From contig NZ_SMKH01000008.1 of assembly GCF_004348515.1 (NCBI RefSeq), positions 1-63,603 on the forward strand: a stretch of DNA of 63,603 bases, given 5' to 3'. Position numbers and translations under genes: made by a program. This stretch comes from Actinomadura sp. KC345. GTDB taxonomy: Bacteria; Actinomycetota; Actinomycetes; Streptosporangiales; Streptosporangiaceae. The notes beneath the pieces were generated by a model. The model saw nothing but the letters and a program-made list of their open reading frames with translations. It made no database searches and was not told the DNA's origin. This document shows, piece after piece, positions 8,883-17,281 of the stretch (within the stretch, counting starts at the first letter, position 1; each line of letters opens with the position of its first letter).

Positions 8883-9566
8883 TCACTGCGTGGCGGGGGT
8901 GATGGTGACCGTGGTGAAGCCCAGGGCCTTGAGCATGTTCTCCAGCATCGTCTTCGCGTTGGCGTCGGCTCGCTGCTTCAGGCCGCTCTGGGCGGCGGCC
9001 TCCTGGATCTTCTGGGACGCCAGCACGTAGAGCTGCTGCTGGTTGTTCGGGTTGTCGCTGAAGAAGTCGCCGAAGCGGTCGATCAGGCCGCGTTCGGTGG
9101 CGTGGACGTAGCTGTGCTTCGGATCCAGGTTGGTCTTCTCCAACTGGGCGGGCGGCAGCTTGACGGTCGCCGACGTCCGGTCGGCGTTCACCTCCACGGC
9201 GCCCGAGCCCAGCTTCGAGAAGTCCACATAGGCGTCGACGGACCCGTTGCCGACGAACAGGGTGCGCTCGCCGCGCAGCGATCCCGGCAGGAACTTGGCG
9301 TCCTTCTCCAGGTCCACGACGACCTGGAAGTTGCCGCGCGCCGCCTCGTAGCGGTGCATGTCGCGGATCGACTTCAGCAGGACGGGCCCGCTGCGGTCCT
9401 TGGTCTCCACGCCGAACGGGTTCAGCCATCCCGGCAGGCCGCGCAGGGCCTGCTGGGCCACCAGAACGACCGCGACGGTCGCGACGACGAGGAGGACGGG
9501 GGTGAGCAGGCCGCGCCACCGGGCGCGGGGGGCGTCGTTCTTCGGGCGAGCCATGTAGCGGGACAT
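8883..9566 (-). CDS. DUF4230 domain membrane-anchored protein
   Basis: A 227-residue protein with a short basic cytosolic N-terminus, one membrane helix (about residues 19-40) and an extracytoplasmic domain of the DUF4230 type (MHRYEAARGNFQVVVDLEKD). This family has no established activity; the layout suggests an envelope-associated role. A start at 9566 (MSRYMARPK) or 9554 is possible. Confidence 0.82.
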   Translation of the reverse strand: MSRYMARPKNDAPRARWRGLLTPVLLVVATVAVVLVAQQALRGLPGWLNPFGVETKDRSGPVLLKSIRDMHRYEAARGNFQVVVDLEKDAKFLPGSLRGERTLFVGNGSVDAYVDFSKLGSGAVEVNADRTSATVKLPPAQLEKTNLDPKHSYVHATERGLIDRFGDFFSDNPNNQQQLYVLASQKIQEAAAQSGLKQRADANAKTMLENMLKALGFTTVTITPATQ

Positions 9567-9624
9567 TCCCGGCTGGATCGCCCCGTACCTGACGCGCGGG
9601 TTAGGTCGATGTGAGCGAGGCCAT

Positions 9625-9647
9625 AGCCCGGGACGAAACCCCGGGCT
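9625..9647. other. 8-bp hairpin in divergent promoter region
   Basis: Perfect stem agcccggg/cccgggct with a 7-base loop, between divergent genes and ~24 bases before the DUF3817 start. It may be an operator or a 5' leader structure. Confidence 0.4.
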
Positions 9648-9670
9648 GAGGCCGGTGCGTTGGAACCGGC

Positions 9671-9979
9671 GTGGACATGATTCGTGTTTTCCGCCTGGTC
9701 TCCATCGCCGAGGCGGCCTCGTTCCTGTTGCTGCTGCTGGTCGCGATGCCGCTGAAGTACGGAGCGGACATGGAGGTCGGCGTGCAGCTGATGGGCCCGA
9801 TCCACGGAATCCTGTTCATCGCCTACGTCGGGATGGTCTTCCTCGTCCGCGAGGCGCTCCGCTGGGACATGAAGCGCACGGTGCTGGCGCTGGGGGCCTC
9901 CGTGCTCCCCGTCGCCCCGTTCCTCGTCGAGCGCCACTGGACGACACCCGCCGAGACGCCCGCGTCGAGCGCCGCCTGA
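9671..9979 (+). CDS. DUF3817 small membrane protein
   Basis: A 102-residue protein with three hydrophobic helices and the family pattern of an N-terminal FRLVSIAEAASFLLLLL, central GPIHGILFIAYV and a short soluble tail. DUF3817 proteins are small integral membrane proteins of unknown function common in actinobacteria. The GTG at 9671 is used; an ATG at 9677 would remove only two residues. Confidence 0.83.
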   Translation: MDMIRVFRLVSIAEAASFLLLLLVAMPLKYGADMEVGVQLMGPIHGILFIAYVGMVFLVREALRWDMKRTVLALGASVLPVAPFLVERHWTTPAETPASSAA

Positions 9980-10005
9980 GCCGCGCGCCGATCGCGACAC
10001 GGCCT

Positions 10006-10046
10006 TGTGCGGCCGCGGCCGGCTGGGGGTCCGCCGCGGCCGCACA
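10006..10046. terminator. bidirectional terminator hairpin
   Basis: A 14-bp perfect GC stem (tgtgcggccgcggc and its complement) with a 13-base loop, placed in the 76-bp gap between two convergent stop codons. There is no T-tract, as is common in actinobacteria. Confidence 0.6.
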
Positions 10047-10055
10047 GGGGCAGGC

Positions 10056-11396
10056 TCAGTCGTCGCGCCCCAGGGGGTTCTGCCGCGCGGTGTCGCGTAG
10101 GTCCCTCGCCGCGCGTTCCGCCTGCTTGGAGGTCCGGCGGGGCTTGATCGACCGGAAGTCGGCGGGGCCCAGGGCGCACGACCGGTATGCGGCGAAGTTG
10201 AGGCGCAGCCAGGCGCGGCGCTCCATCTCGCTCCACGACGCGAACCGTCCCGCCGCGCGCGTGTCGGCGATGGCGGGCGGGGCGTCGCCCAGGAGCCACG
10301 CGTCGACCAGCGCGCGGTAGCCGTTCGGGGACTCCGGGGACGCGGCGCAAGTGGCGGCGTCCCTGATGCTCCGGCTGATCTGCCGGACGGCCCGCGCCGC
10401 GTACCCGGGCGAGAGGTCCTGGTCGAGATGGACGGTGGCGACGCCGTCCGCCACCGAGACGGGCGTCCACGCCGGGCGCTGCTCCACCCTCGTGAACGCG
10501 CCGGGCGTGTCGTCCAGGCGTGCGGCGAGGGGGGTGGCCGCCGCCGTGAGCCGGGGCAGCGCGTCGCTCAGGGCGGGATGGACGCAGACGGTCAGCGGCC
10601 ATTCCCGGCACACCGGCTCCGCGGCCATGGGCGCGACCGTCGTCCCGCCGGAGCCGTGCAGGCCGAGCGTCGCGGCGGACGTCGCGGCGAGCGCCGTCAG
10701 CAGGGGCAGGACGATCAGGAACCGCCGCGTCGCCCACATCACGTAGCCGAGGATCAGCGCGGTGATCAGCCCGGCCGTCCAGGTGGCCTGGTGGACGAGC
10801 ACCTGGGGGCGCAGGGTGGTGAACAGGGCGATCTGGTCGAACGCCGCCGGCGGGAGCAGGCTCCACCAGGACATGCCGGGCACGCGCAGGCCGGCCCACA
10901 GCGCCGTCACGGTGAGGACCAGGGCGGCGGTCGCCCGGTGCGGGACGGCGCGTCCCGCCAGGTAACCGGCGACGACGTGCAGGACGAGCGAGCCCGCGCC
11001 CGCGGCCACGCCGGCCGGGTGGAGGTGCCCGGCCCCGCCCTGCGCGAGCGTGACGGCGGCGACCACGGCCGCGACCGTGGCGTAGGAGACCAGCGCGGCG
11101 GCGGACAGCAGCAGCAGATCGAAGAGCACGCCGGTGGCGGGGGAGCGCGCCGTGAGGTCGCGCAGGTAGTCCAGCGGACGCTCCCGTACCGCCGTCCAGG
11201 CCGCCAGTCCCGCGGCGACGGGCCCCAGGAAGCGGACCGCGTTGACCAGCGCGACGACCGCGTTGTCCCAGTACGCGACCGACGGGCACAGCGACAGCAC
11301 GGCCGCCGCCGTCCCGACCACGGTGAGGACCGGCACCGCGACCAGCAGTGCCGTGCGGCGGGCGTCCAGCCGGAGCACCCGCCCGAGGTCAGACAC
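10056..11396 (-). CDS. ABC transporter-associated membrane protein with extracytoplasmic C-terminal domain
   Basis: A 446-residue protein. The first ~230 residues contain about six hydrophobic helices. The rest is soluble, with Cys pairs (VCREWPLTVCVHP) and a WLRLNFAAYRSC block. The GTG start overlaps the stop of the upstream ATPase gene by 8 bases, so the two are translationally coupled and very likely form one complex. The C-terminal domain looks like the surface domain of actinobacterial permeases whose relatives carry gluzincin-type peptidase folds, but I see no HExxH here. Substrate unknown. Confidence 0.7.
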   Translation of the reverse strand: MSDLGRVLRLDARRTALLVAVPVLTVVGTAAAVLSLCPSVAYWDNAVVALVNAVRFLGPVAAGLAAWTAVRERPLDYLRDLTARSPATGVLFDLLLLSAAALVSYATVAAVVAAVTLAQGGAGHLHPAGVAAGAGSLVLHVVAGYLAGRAVPHRATAALVLTVTALWAGLRVPGMSWWSLLPPAAFDQIALFTTLRPQVLVHQATWTAGLITALILGYVMWATRRFLIVLPLLTALAATSAATLGLHGSGGTTVAPMAAEPVCREWPLTVCVHPALSDALPRLTAAATPLAARLDDTPGAFTRVEQRPAWTPVSVADGVATVHLDQDLSPGYAARAVRQISRSIRDAATCAASPESPNGYRALVDAWLLGDAPPAIADTRAAGRFASWSEMERRAWLRLNFAAYRSCALGPADFRSIKPRRTSKQAERAARDLRDTARQNPLGRDD

Positions 11397-12288
11397 CGGT
11401 GGCGCTCCTGGCGGGCGGCCGCCGTGCCCGCAGCCTCGTCATCTGCGGCAGCGGCACGCTGGGCAGCGTCATCTGCGGCAGCGTCAGCCGGGCGGGCCGG
11501 CGCTTGGGCGGCACCGGCACCGGCGCGGGCGCCGGGTCGGGGGCCCGCCGGTCGGCGGCGCTGCGCCCGCGGCGCGCCGCGGCGGACTGCGTGGGGTGCT
11601 CGGTGAGCCTGCCCCGGGCGAGCGTGAGGAGGCGGTCGCACCAGCCGGTGAGCGTGTCGGTGGCGTCCGCCGAGACCAGCACCGCCGGGGCGAGGGTGCG
11701 CAGCACCGGGATCAGCTCCGTCATGGCGGACGTGAGCACCTGCCTCCCGGGCCCGTCGGCGCCGGTGGGCCAGGGCTCGGCGGCGGCGCACAGCTCGCCG
11801 AACGGGTCGTCCAGGAGCAGCATGTCGGGCTCGTGGACGCACGCGGCGGCGAGCCCGGCGCGCAGCCGGACGTCGGGCGGCAGCAGCCCCAGCTCGGTGC
11901 CGGCCGCCTCGGCGAGGTCGAGCCGCCGGACCATGGAACGGGCCGCGGACGTGCTGGTCCGCTTGTAGTACGCCGCGTACTCGACGAACTCCCCGGCCGT
12001 CATGTGCTCCGCCCGGGAGAACCGCGCGGGCAGGTATCCGATCGCGGCCCGCGCGGCCCGCAGGCCGGTGGACTGCGCGATGTCGTGTCCGAGAATGTGC
12101 AGCGCGCCGGCGTTCGGCCTGCGCAAGGTCGCGAACGTGGCCAGCAGAGTGGATTTACCGGCACCAGGTGGACCGGCCAGGCCGACCACGCCTTCGGGCA
12201 CGCCGAAGGTCACCGGGCGCAGGAGCCACCGCCCCCCGCGGCGGACACCCATTCCTCGGGCCACGATCACGGAATGCTCCGCGATCAC
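11389..12288 (-). CDS. degenerate ABC transporter ATP-binding protein
   Basis: A 299-residue ATPase subunit. Walker A is intact (GPPGAGKS) and Walker B is present (MLLLDDP), but the catalytic Glu after Walker B is Asp, the Q-loop Gln is Ala (GYLPARF), the LSGGQ signature is replaced by LPPDVRLR, and the switch His is not visible (VLVSADATD). The last ~60 residues are a basic Pro-rich tail. The GTG at 12288 follows a gggggga ribosome site. The protein probably binds ATP, but normal hydrolysis is doubtful. It is coupled to the membrane protein downstream. Confidence 0.8.
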   Translation of the reverse strand: MIAEHSVIVARGMGVRRGGRWLLRPVTFGVPEGVVGLAGPPGAGKSTLLATFATLRRPNAGALHILGHDIAQSTGLRAARAAIGYLPARFSRAEHMTAGEFVEYAAYYKRTSTSAARSMVRRLDLAEAAGTELGLLPPDVRLRAGLAAACVHEPDMLLLDDPFGELCAAAEPWPTGADGPGRQVLTSAMTELIPVLRTLAPAVLVSADATDTLTGWCDRLLTLARGRLTEHPTQSAAARRGRSAADRRAPDPAPAPVPVPPKRRPARLTLPQMTLPSVPLPQMTRLRARRPPARSATGV

Positions 12289-12697
12289 AGTTTCCCCCCA
12301 TTGCTCGTCATGCGGTCGCGGCGGCGGGCGGCGAGCCCCGGATGTCCGGGTGCGTCGGCGGCCTCGGTCCCCCAACCCTGCCGCTCGGCACCCGCCGGCC
12401 GGGCCGCCTCTCGGTGGTCCGGCACGCCGGTCGCTTTAGCCGTGCCGCGATGCATCGACATCGTGACTATAACCGGGCTTGGTGATGGCTGCCAGCAATC
12501 TTTTTGCCTTTACGGCAGGACGCCTGGATTCTTTGCCCGCCGCGCCCCTACGGCGAATTCGAAAAAGGCATTCAATTGCCGAATTGTGCGACGGATCCGG
12601 ACGGATCCGGACGCATCGGCCGTCCGATGCGGGCGCCGCGCTCCGCTGGGAGCGTACGGACGCACAGCCACGGGCGCTCATGAGGCAGGATGGACCC
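12289..12697. other. divergent intergenic region, partly AT-richer
   Basis: About 410 bases between the ABC operon and the thioredoxin gene. A patch at 12470-12600 is clearly less GC-rich than its surroundings and includes tataac and cattcaattgccgaattg, so it probably holds promoters. A direct repeat of acggatccgg occurs near 12590-12612. No gene is convincing. Confidence 0.5.
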
Positions 12698-13657
12698 ATG
12701 CCTTCTCGGGACTTTTCGTTGCACGGGGCCATCGACCTGGGGGCGCGCCAGTCGGCCGCCAGGAAGCAGCAGGAGCGCCGGGCCCAGGGCGGCGGCGGCG
12801 CGTCCGCGGGCGCGGCCGGCGGCCAGTACGTCGTGGACGTCACCGACCAGACGTTCAACACCGAGGTCGTGGAGCGGTCGCAGTCCGTTCCCGTCCTCGT
12901 GGACTTCTGGGCCGAGTGGTGCGGGCCGTGCAAGCAGCTCGGCCCCATCCTGGAGAAGCTCGCCACCGAGGCGGCCGGCAAGTGGATCCTCGCCAAGGTC
13001 GACGTCGACGCCAACCCGCAGCTCGCGGCGTACATGCAGCAGATGGGCGTCCAGGGCATCCCGTTCGTCGCTGCGGTCGTCGCCGGGCAGCTGCTTCCGT
13101 TCCTGAACGGGGCGGCGCCGGAGCCGCAGGTGCGCCAGGCCATCGACCAGCTCTTCGAGGCGCTGCGCAAGGAGGGCATCCTGCCGGACGCCCCCGAGGG
13201 CGAGCAGCCCGCCGACGCCCTGGACGCGGCCGGAGCGCCCACCGCCGACCCTGTGTACCAGCAGGCGGAGGACGCCATCCAGCGCGGTGACCTGGACGGC
13301 GCCAAGGCGGCGTTCGAGGCCGTCCTCGCCTCCGCTCCGGGCGACGCCCAGGCCAAGCAGGGCCTCGCGCTGGTCGAGCTGAGCCTGCGGGTCCGGTCGC
13401 TGGACGCCGAGGGCGCCGTCCAGGAGGCCGCCGCCAAGCCGGGCGACGTCCAGGCGCAGATCAGCGCGGCCGACGTGGAGATGGTGTCCGGCGGGCCGGA
13501 GCGGGCGTTCGATCGGCTGCTGACCGCCGTGCGCGGGATGGCGGGCGACGACCGCGACGCGGCCCGCAAGCACCTGCTGTCGCTGTTCGAGATCCTTCCG
13601 CCGGACGACCCGCGCGTCGCCAAGGCCCGCCGCTCCCTCCAGTCGGCCCTGTTCTGA
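12698..13657 (+). CDS. thioredoxin-TPR protein (CnoX/YbbN-like)
   Basis: A 319-residue cytoplasmic protein with an N-terminal low-complexity lead (about 45 residues), a thioredoxin domain and C-terminal tetratricopeptide-like repeats. The active-site motif WCGPCK is intact, unlike E. coli YbbN/CnoX where one Cys is lost, so it may have redox activity. The family acts as a holdase or redox chaperone protecting proteins during oxidative stress. The ATG at 12698 begins MPSRDFSLHGAIDLGARQ, typical of actinobacterial members. Confidence 0.88.
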   Translation: MPSRDFSLHGAIDLGARQSAARKQQERRAQGGGGASAGAAGGQYVVDVTDQTFNTEVVERSQSVPVLVDFWAEWCGPCKQLGPILEKLATEAAGKWILAKVDVDANPQLAAYMQQMGVQGIPFVAAVVAGQLLPFLNGAAPEPQVRQAIDQLFEALRKEGILPDAPEGEQPADALDAAGAPTADPVYQQAEDAIQRGDLDGAKAAFEAVLASAPGDAQAKQGLALVELSLRVRSLDAEGAVQEAAAKPGDVQAQISAADVEMVSGGPERAFDRLLTAVRGMAGDDRDAARKHLLSLFEILPPDDPRVAKARRSLQSALF

Positions 13658-13734
13658 CCGTTCCGGCGGGGTTCGCGGACCCGGGACGCCCGGCCGAACC
13701 GGGACGAGCTGCGCCGACCGGGGCACCCGACCGC

Positions 13735-13903
13735 GATGTTGAGCGTATGCTCGATGACAACGACCGCGCCCGGGACGGCCCTACGTGAAGCACTTCTACG
13801 GGGCCGATCCCGCCGATCCGCGGCTCTCCACCTCGTGATCGACACTACGAGGCCGTCCGTGCCCGCGACCGTCGAACCGATCGTCGCTGCCCGGCGCGTG
13901 TGA
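13735..13903 (+). pseudogene. C-terminal remnant of cytidylate-kinase-like protein
   Basis: Three frames must be joined to read one family-like tail: DVERMLDDNDRARD, then YVKHFYGADPADPRL, then HLVIDTTRPSVPATVEPIV before the stop at 13901. The strings match the end of the actinobacterial cytidylate-kinase-like (P-loop AAA) family as I recall it, where the sequence reads through without interruption. Two frameshifts and several substitutions show it is dead. The N-terminal P-loop part is missing; the bases before 13735 hold nothing recognisable. It fills most of the 360-bp gap between the thioredoxin and malic enzyme genes. Confidence 0.65.
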
Positions 13904-14016
13904 GCCGCGGGACGGGACCCGGCCGCGGCCCCCGGACGCACCGTTCCGCGCGCCGACCCGGCCGCGGCGGGGCGAGCGGGACATGGGTCACCCATTCGCA
14001 GTAGGGAGCATTTGCC

Positions 14017-15420
14017 GTGGCGAGCGTGCCAAGCGTGTCGTACTCGATCACCGTCCGGCTGGAGGTCCCGGCCGGCGGCCGGGCCGTCAGCCAGATCACC
14101 CACGTAGTCGAGAACGCCGGCGGCATCGTCACGGCCCTCGACGTCAACACCGCCGGCCACGAGACGCTGCGCATCGACGTCACGATCGCCACCCGCGACA
14201 CCCAGCACGCCGAGGCGATCTCCGGCGCGCTGGAGCGGATCGAGTCCGTCAAGATCCACAAGGTCAGCGACCGGACGTTCCTGATGCACCTCGGCGGCAA
14301 GATCGAGATGCAGTCCAAGGTGCCGCTGCGCAACCGCGACGAGCTGTCGATGGCCTACACGCCCGGCGTCGCCCGGGTCTCCCTCGCCATCGCCCGCAAC
14401 CCCGAGGACGTCCGCCGCCTGACGATCAAGCGCAACAGCGTCGCGGTCGTCACCGACGGCTCCGCCGTGCTCGGCCTCGGCAACATCGGCCCGGAGGCCG
14501 CGCTGCCCGTCATGGAGGGCAAGGCCGCCCTGTTCAAGCGGTTCGCCGGGATCGACGCGTGGCCGATCTGCCTCGACACGCAGGACACCGACGAGATCGT
14601 CCGGACCGTCCAGATCCTGGCCCCCGCGTTCGGCGGCATCAACCTGGAGGACATCTCCGCGCCGCGCTGCTTCGAGGTCGAGGCCCGGCTGCGCGAGCTG
14701 CTGGACATCCCCGTCTTCCACGACGACCAGCACGGCACCGCGATCTGCGTCCTCGCCGCGCTGACCAACGCGCTGCGCGTCGTCGGCAAGGACATCGGCT
14801 CGGTCCGCATCGCGATGGCGGGCGCGGGCGCCGCCGGCAGCGCCATCCTGAAGCTGCTGATGCACGCGGGCGCCCGCGACCTCGTCGTCTGCGACTACCG
14901 CGGCGCCGTCCACAAGGGCCGCGACGACATGGACGACTCCCTCGCCTGGATCGCCGACAACACCAACGCCGCCTGCTACGAGGGCGACCTGCGCGGCGCC
15001 GTCAAGGGCGCCGACGTTTTCATCGGCGTGTCCGCCCCCGGCATCCTGACCGGCGAGGACATCGCCACGATGAACGACGACGCGATCGTGTTCGCGCTCG
15101 CCAACCCCGAGCCCGAGGTGTCCCCGGACGAGGCCCGCGAGCACGCCGCCGTCATCGCCACCGGCCGCAGCGACTACCCCAACCAGATCAACAACGTGCT
15201 GGCGTTCCCCGGCGTCTTCCGCGGTCTGCTGGACGCCCAGGCCGACATCGTCACCACGGACATGCTCGCCGCCGCGGCCACCGCCCTCGCCGAGGTCGTC
15301 ACGCCGGACGAGCTGGGCCCCAACTACATCATCCCCAGCGTCTTCCACCCGGACGTGAGCAACTTCGTCGCCGGCTCCGTTCGCGAGGCCGCCGGCGGCC
15401 GCCCCCGCACCGAGGCCTGA
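14017..15420 (+). CDS. NAD-dependent malic enzyme with N-terminal ACT domain
   Basis: A 467-residue enzyme that oxidatively decarboxylates malate to pyruvate. Residues ~1-80 form an ACT regulatory domain ([13 protein letters not shown]). The catalytic part follows with MAYTPGVA (catalytic Tyr), [10 protein letters not shown] (metal site) and the NAD-binding AGAGAAGSA. The GTG at 14017 follows the ribosome site agggag. The ACT domain suggests allosteric control by an amino acid or other small ligand, but which one cannot be read from the sequence. Confidence 0.93.
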   Translation: MASVPSVSYSITVRLEVPAGGRAVSQITHVVENAGGIVTALDVNTAGHETLRIDVTIATRDTQHAEAISGALERIESVKIHKVSDRTFLMHLGGKIEMQSKVPLRNRDELSMAYTPGVARVSLAIARNPEDVRRLTIKRNSVAVVTDGSAVLGLGNIGPEAALPVMEGKAALFKRFAGIDAWPICLDTQDTDEIVRTVQILAPAFGGINLEDISAPRCFEVEARLRELLDIPVFHDDQHGTAICVLAALTNALRVVGKDIGSVRIAMAGAGAAGSAILKLLMHAGARDLVVCDYRGAVHKGRDDMDDSLAWIADNTNAACYEGDLRGAVKGADVFIGVSAPGILTGEDIATMNDDAIVFALANPEPEVSPDEAREHAAVIATGRSDYPNQINNVLAFPGVFRGLLDAQADIVTTDMLAAAATALAEVVTPDELGPNYIIPSVFHPDVSNFVAGSVREAAGGRPRTEA

Positions 15421-15452
15421 CCCGGCCGTCCACCGCGCCCGGCGGGTCGGCC

Positions 15453-15486
15453 GGGTCGGCGGGTCAGTCGGGTCGGCGGGTCAGTC
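15453..15486. repeat. 17-bp tandem repeat, two copies
   Basis: Two adjacent copies of gggtcggcgggtcagtc span the end of the malic enzyme 3' region and the first bases of the convergent surface-protein gene. Probably a chance slippage product. Confidence 0.5.
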
Positions 15487-16122
15487 GGTGTTCTTCGGGA
15501 GCATCGGGTCGCGGCGGCGGGGCCAGATACCGCCGTACCAGAAGATGATCGCGCCGGTGAGGATGATGGCGACGCCGGTCGCGCCGCGCGCCCACAGCAC
15601 CGCGTCGGGTCCGGTGTTCGGCAGCTCCTCCGGCGGCGTCTTCGTCGGTGCCGCGCCCGCCTTCTCGCAGTTCGCCTTCACGGTCTTGCTCTCGATCCGC
15701 TTGTTCGCCCAGTTGACCGTGATGCGGGTGGAGCGGTCCTCCCGGAGTTCGACGGCGACGGTGCGGGTCGAATTGGCCTGGATCTCACCGGGGATCGCGG
15801 CGGTGTCGTCGTTCTTCTCGACGGCGAAGTCCTCGTTGCGCTGCCCGGTGTTGCGGATCGTGACGTTCACCGTGCTCGCGGGGCAGGAGACCGACTCGAT
15901 CGAGGCCGTCACCGCCTGCGCCGGCGTCTTGGACGGGCTCGGCGACGGCGAGGTCGCGGTGCCGGACGGGCTCGGGCTCCCGGACGGGTCCGGGCTCCCG
16001 GAGGTCGTCGCGCCCGTCGAGGCGCTCGACTCGCCCCCCGCGCCGTCGAAGATGGCGGGGACGGCGATCAGCGCCCCGATGACGAAGAACACGGCGGCGA
16101 TGACGACCCTGGGCAACTGCAT
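15481..16122 (-). CDS. LPNTG-bearing secreted surface protein
   Basis: A 213-residue protein with an N-terminal hydrophobic export segment, a long Ser/Pro/Thr linker, an ~90-residue extracellular beta-type domain (SVSCPASTVNVTIRNTGQRN), and a C-terminal sorting signal: LPNTG, a hydrophobic helix and RRR. It is therefore a candidate for sortase attachment to the cell wall, although a 10-residue tail follows the RRR. The start at 16122 has gggagga upstream; an earlier start at 16146 is less likely. Binding partner unknown. Confidence 0.78.
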   Translation of the reverse strand: MQLPRVVIAAVFFVIGALIAVPAIFDGAGGESSASTGATTSGSPDPSGSPSPSGTATSPSPSPSKTPAQAVTASIESVSCPASTVNVTIRNTGQRNEDFAVEKNDDTAAIPGEIQANSTRTVAVELREDRSTRITVNWANKRIESKTVKANCEKAGAAPTKTPPEELPNTGPDAVLWARGATGVAIILTGAIIFWYGGIWPRRRDPMLPKNTD

Positions 16123-16273
16123 CGCTGTCCTCCCGGCGCGCACCAAGCGGGTGGCCGATGATCCTAGATCATTCTTAACCTAGGTCCTTGTCGTGCCGAT
16201 ATCCCCATCGATAGGAATGCGTAACAGGCTAACGAGTGGGGGGACGTGCCGCCGGAGGTCCGCGCAACGCATC

Positions 16274-16858
16274 ATGGAACCCATGGAAGACGGCATCAGG
16301 GTGGGGCACCTGCTGGTCGCGACCCCTCAGCTGGAGGATCCCAATTTCCGGCGGAGCGTCGTCCTGCTCGTCGAGCATGACGGCGACGGCGGCACGCTGG
16401 GCGTTGTCCTCAACCGGCCGACCGAGGTCCCCGTCGACCGCGTGCTGCCGCCCTGGTCCGATTTCGTCACCGGCCCGGCCGTGGTGTTCCAGGGCGGCCC
16501 GGTCGGGCTGGAGAACGCGCTGGCCCTGGCGCGCCTGCCGGGGGAGGAGGAGCCGCTCGGATGGCGTGCGCTGGACGGCGGCGCGGAGGTCGCCAGGGTC
16601 GGCCTGGTCGACCTGGAGGCCCCGCCGGACCTGCTGGCGGCGGAGCTGCTGCAACTGCGGGTGTTCGCGGGCTACGCCGGCTGGTCGGCCGGGCAGCTGC
16701 ACGCGGAGGTCGAGGACGGCTCCTGGTACCTGGTGCCCGCCGAGGCCGGGGACGTCTTCGCGGCCGACCCTGACCGGCTCTGGCAGGAGGTGCTGCGCAG
16801 GCAGGGCGGCGACCTGGCGTTCGTCTCCACTTTTCCCGAGGACCCCACGCTGAACTAA
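16274..16858 (+). CDS. YqgE/AlgH family protein
   Basis: A 194-residue cytoplasmic protein of the DUF179 family, recognised by GHLLVATPQLEDPNFRRSVV near the N-terminus, GVVLNRPTE and FVFQGGPV-like (VFQGGPVG) in the middle, and GYAGWSAGQL. Its biochemical role is not settled. The ATG at 16274 or 16283 is the start; upstream codons do not match the family. It is followed 10 bases later by the DUF3039 gene. Confidence 0.9.
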   Translation: MEPMEDGIRVGHLLVATPQLEDPNFRRSVVLLVEHDGDGGTLGVVLNRPTEVPVDRVLPPWSDFVTGPAVVFQGGPVGLENALALARLPGEEEPLGWRALDGGAEVARVGLVDLEAPPDLLAAELLQLRVFAGYAGWSAGQLHAEVEDGSWYLVPAEAGDVFAADPDRLWQEVLRRQGGDLAFVSTFPEDPTLN

Positions 16859-16868
16859 GGTGAGCGAC

Positions 16869-17135
16869 GTGAGTACGAAGATTCTTCCCGACGGTGACAC
16901 CCAGAGTGATGTCCGGCCGGACCTCTCGCACGGTGACGGCGACCACGAGCGGTTCGCCCACTATGTGAAGAAGCAGAAGATCACCGAGAGTGCCGTGAGC
17001 GGCACGCCGGTGATCGCACTGTGCGGCAAGGTCTGGGTGCCGAACCGGGATCCGAAGAAGTACCCCGTCTGCCCCGAGTGCAAGGAGATCTACGAATCCA
17101 TGCGGTCGGGCGGCGACGGCGACGGCGAGAAGTGA
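16869..17135 (+). CDS. DUF3039 domain protein
   Basis: An 88-residue soluble protein with a CPEC zinc-knuckle-like motif near the C-terminus (YPVCPECKEIY) and a conserved ERFAHYVKK segment. DUF3039 proteins are widespread in actinobacteria with no known function. The GTG at 16869 is favoured because aaggtgag lies at ribosome-site distance; a GTG at 16860 is also in frame. Confidence 0.85.
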   Translation: MSTKILPDGDTQSDVRPDLSHGDGDHERFAHYVKKQKITESAVSGTPVIALCGKVWVPNRDPKKYPVCPECKEIYESMRSGGDGDGEK

Positions 17136-17281
17136 GTAGGCCGCCCGGGGGCGGCTGAGGGCGCGCCGCCCGCTTCGGCGTGCGCGCGGACGGTCCCGCG
17201 GCCGGCGTTCCACCGCCGGGATGAAACCCGGTGGCGCGCCCGCCGCGGGACTTGGTGTTTTCCAGAACATACGGGGGATGA

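Noticed and set aside
12436..15348. A very long open frame on the minus strand across the thioredoxin and malic enzyme genes
   Set aside because: It is antisense to two confident genes; such frames are common when G/C dominates third positions. Its translation has biased, repetitive composition and no family motifs.
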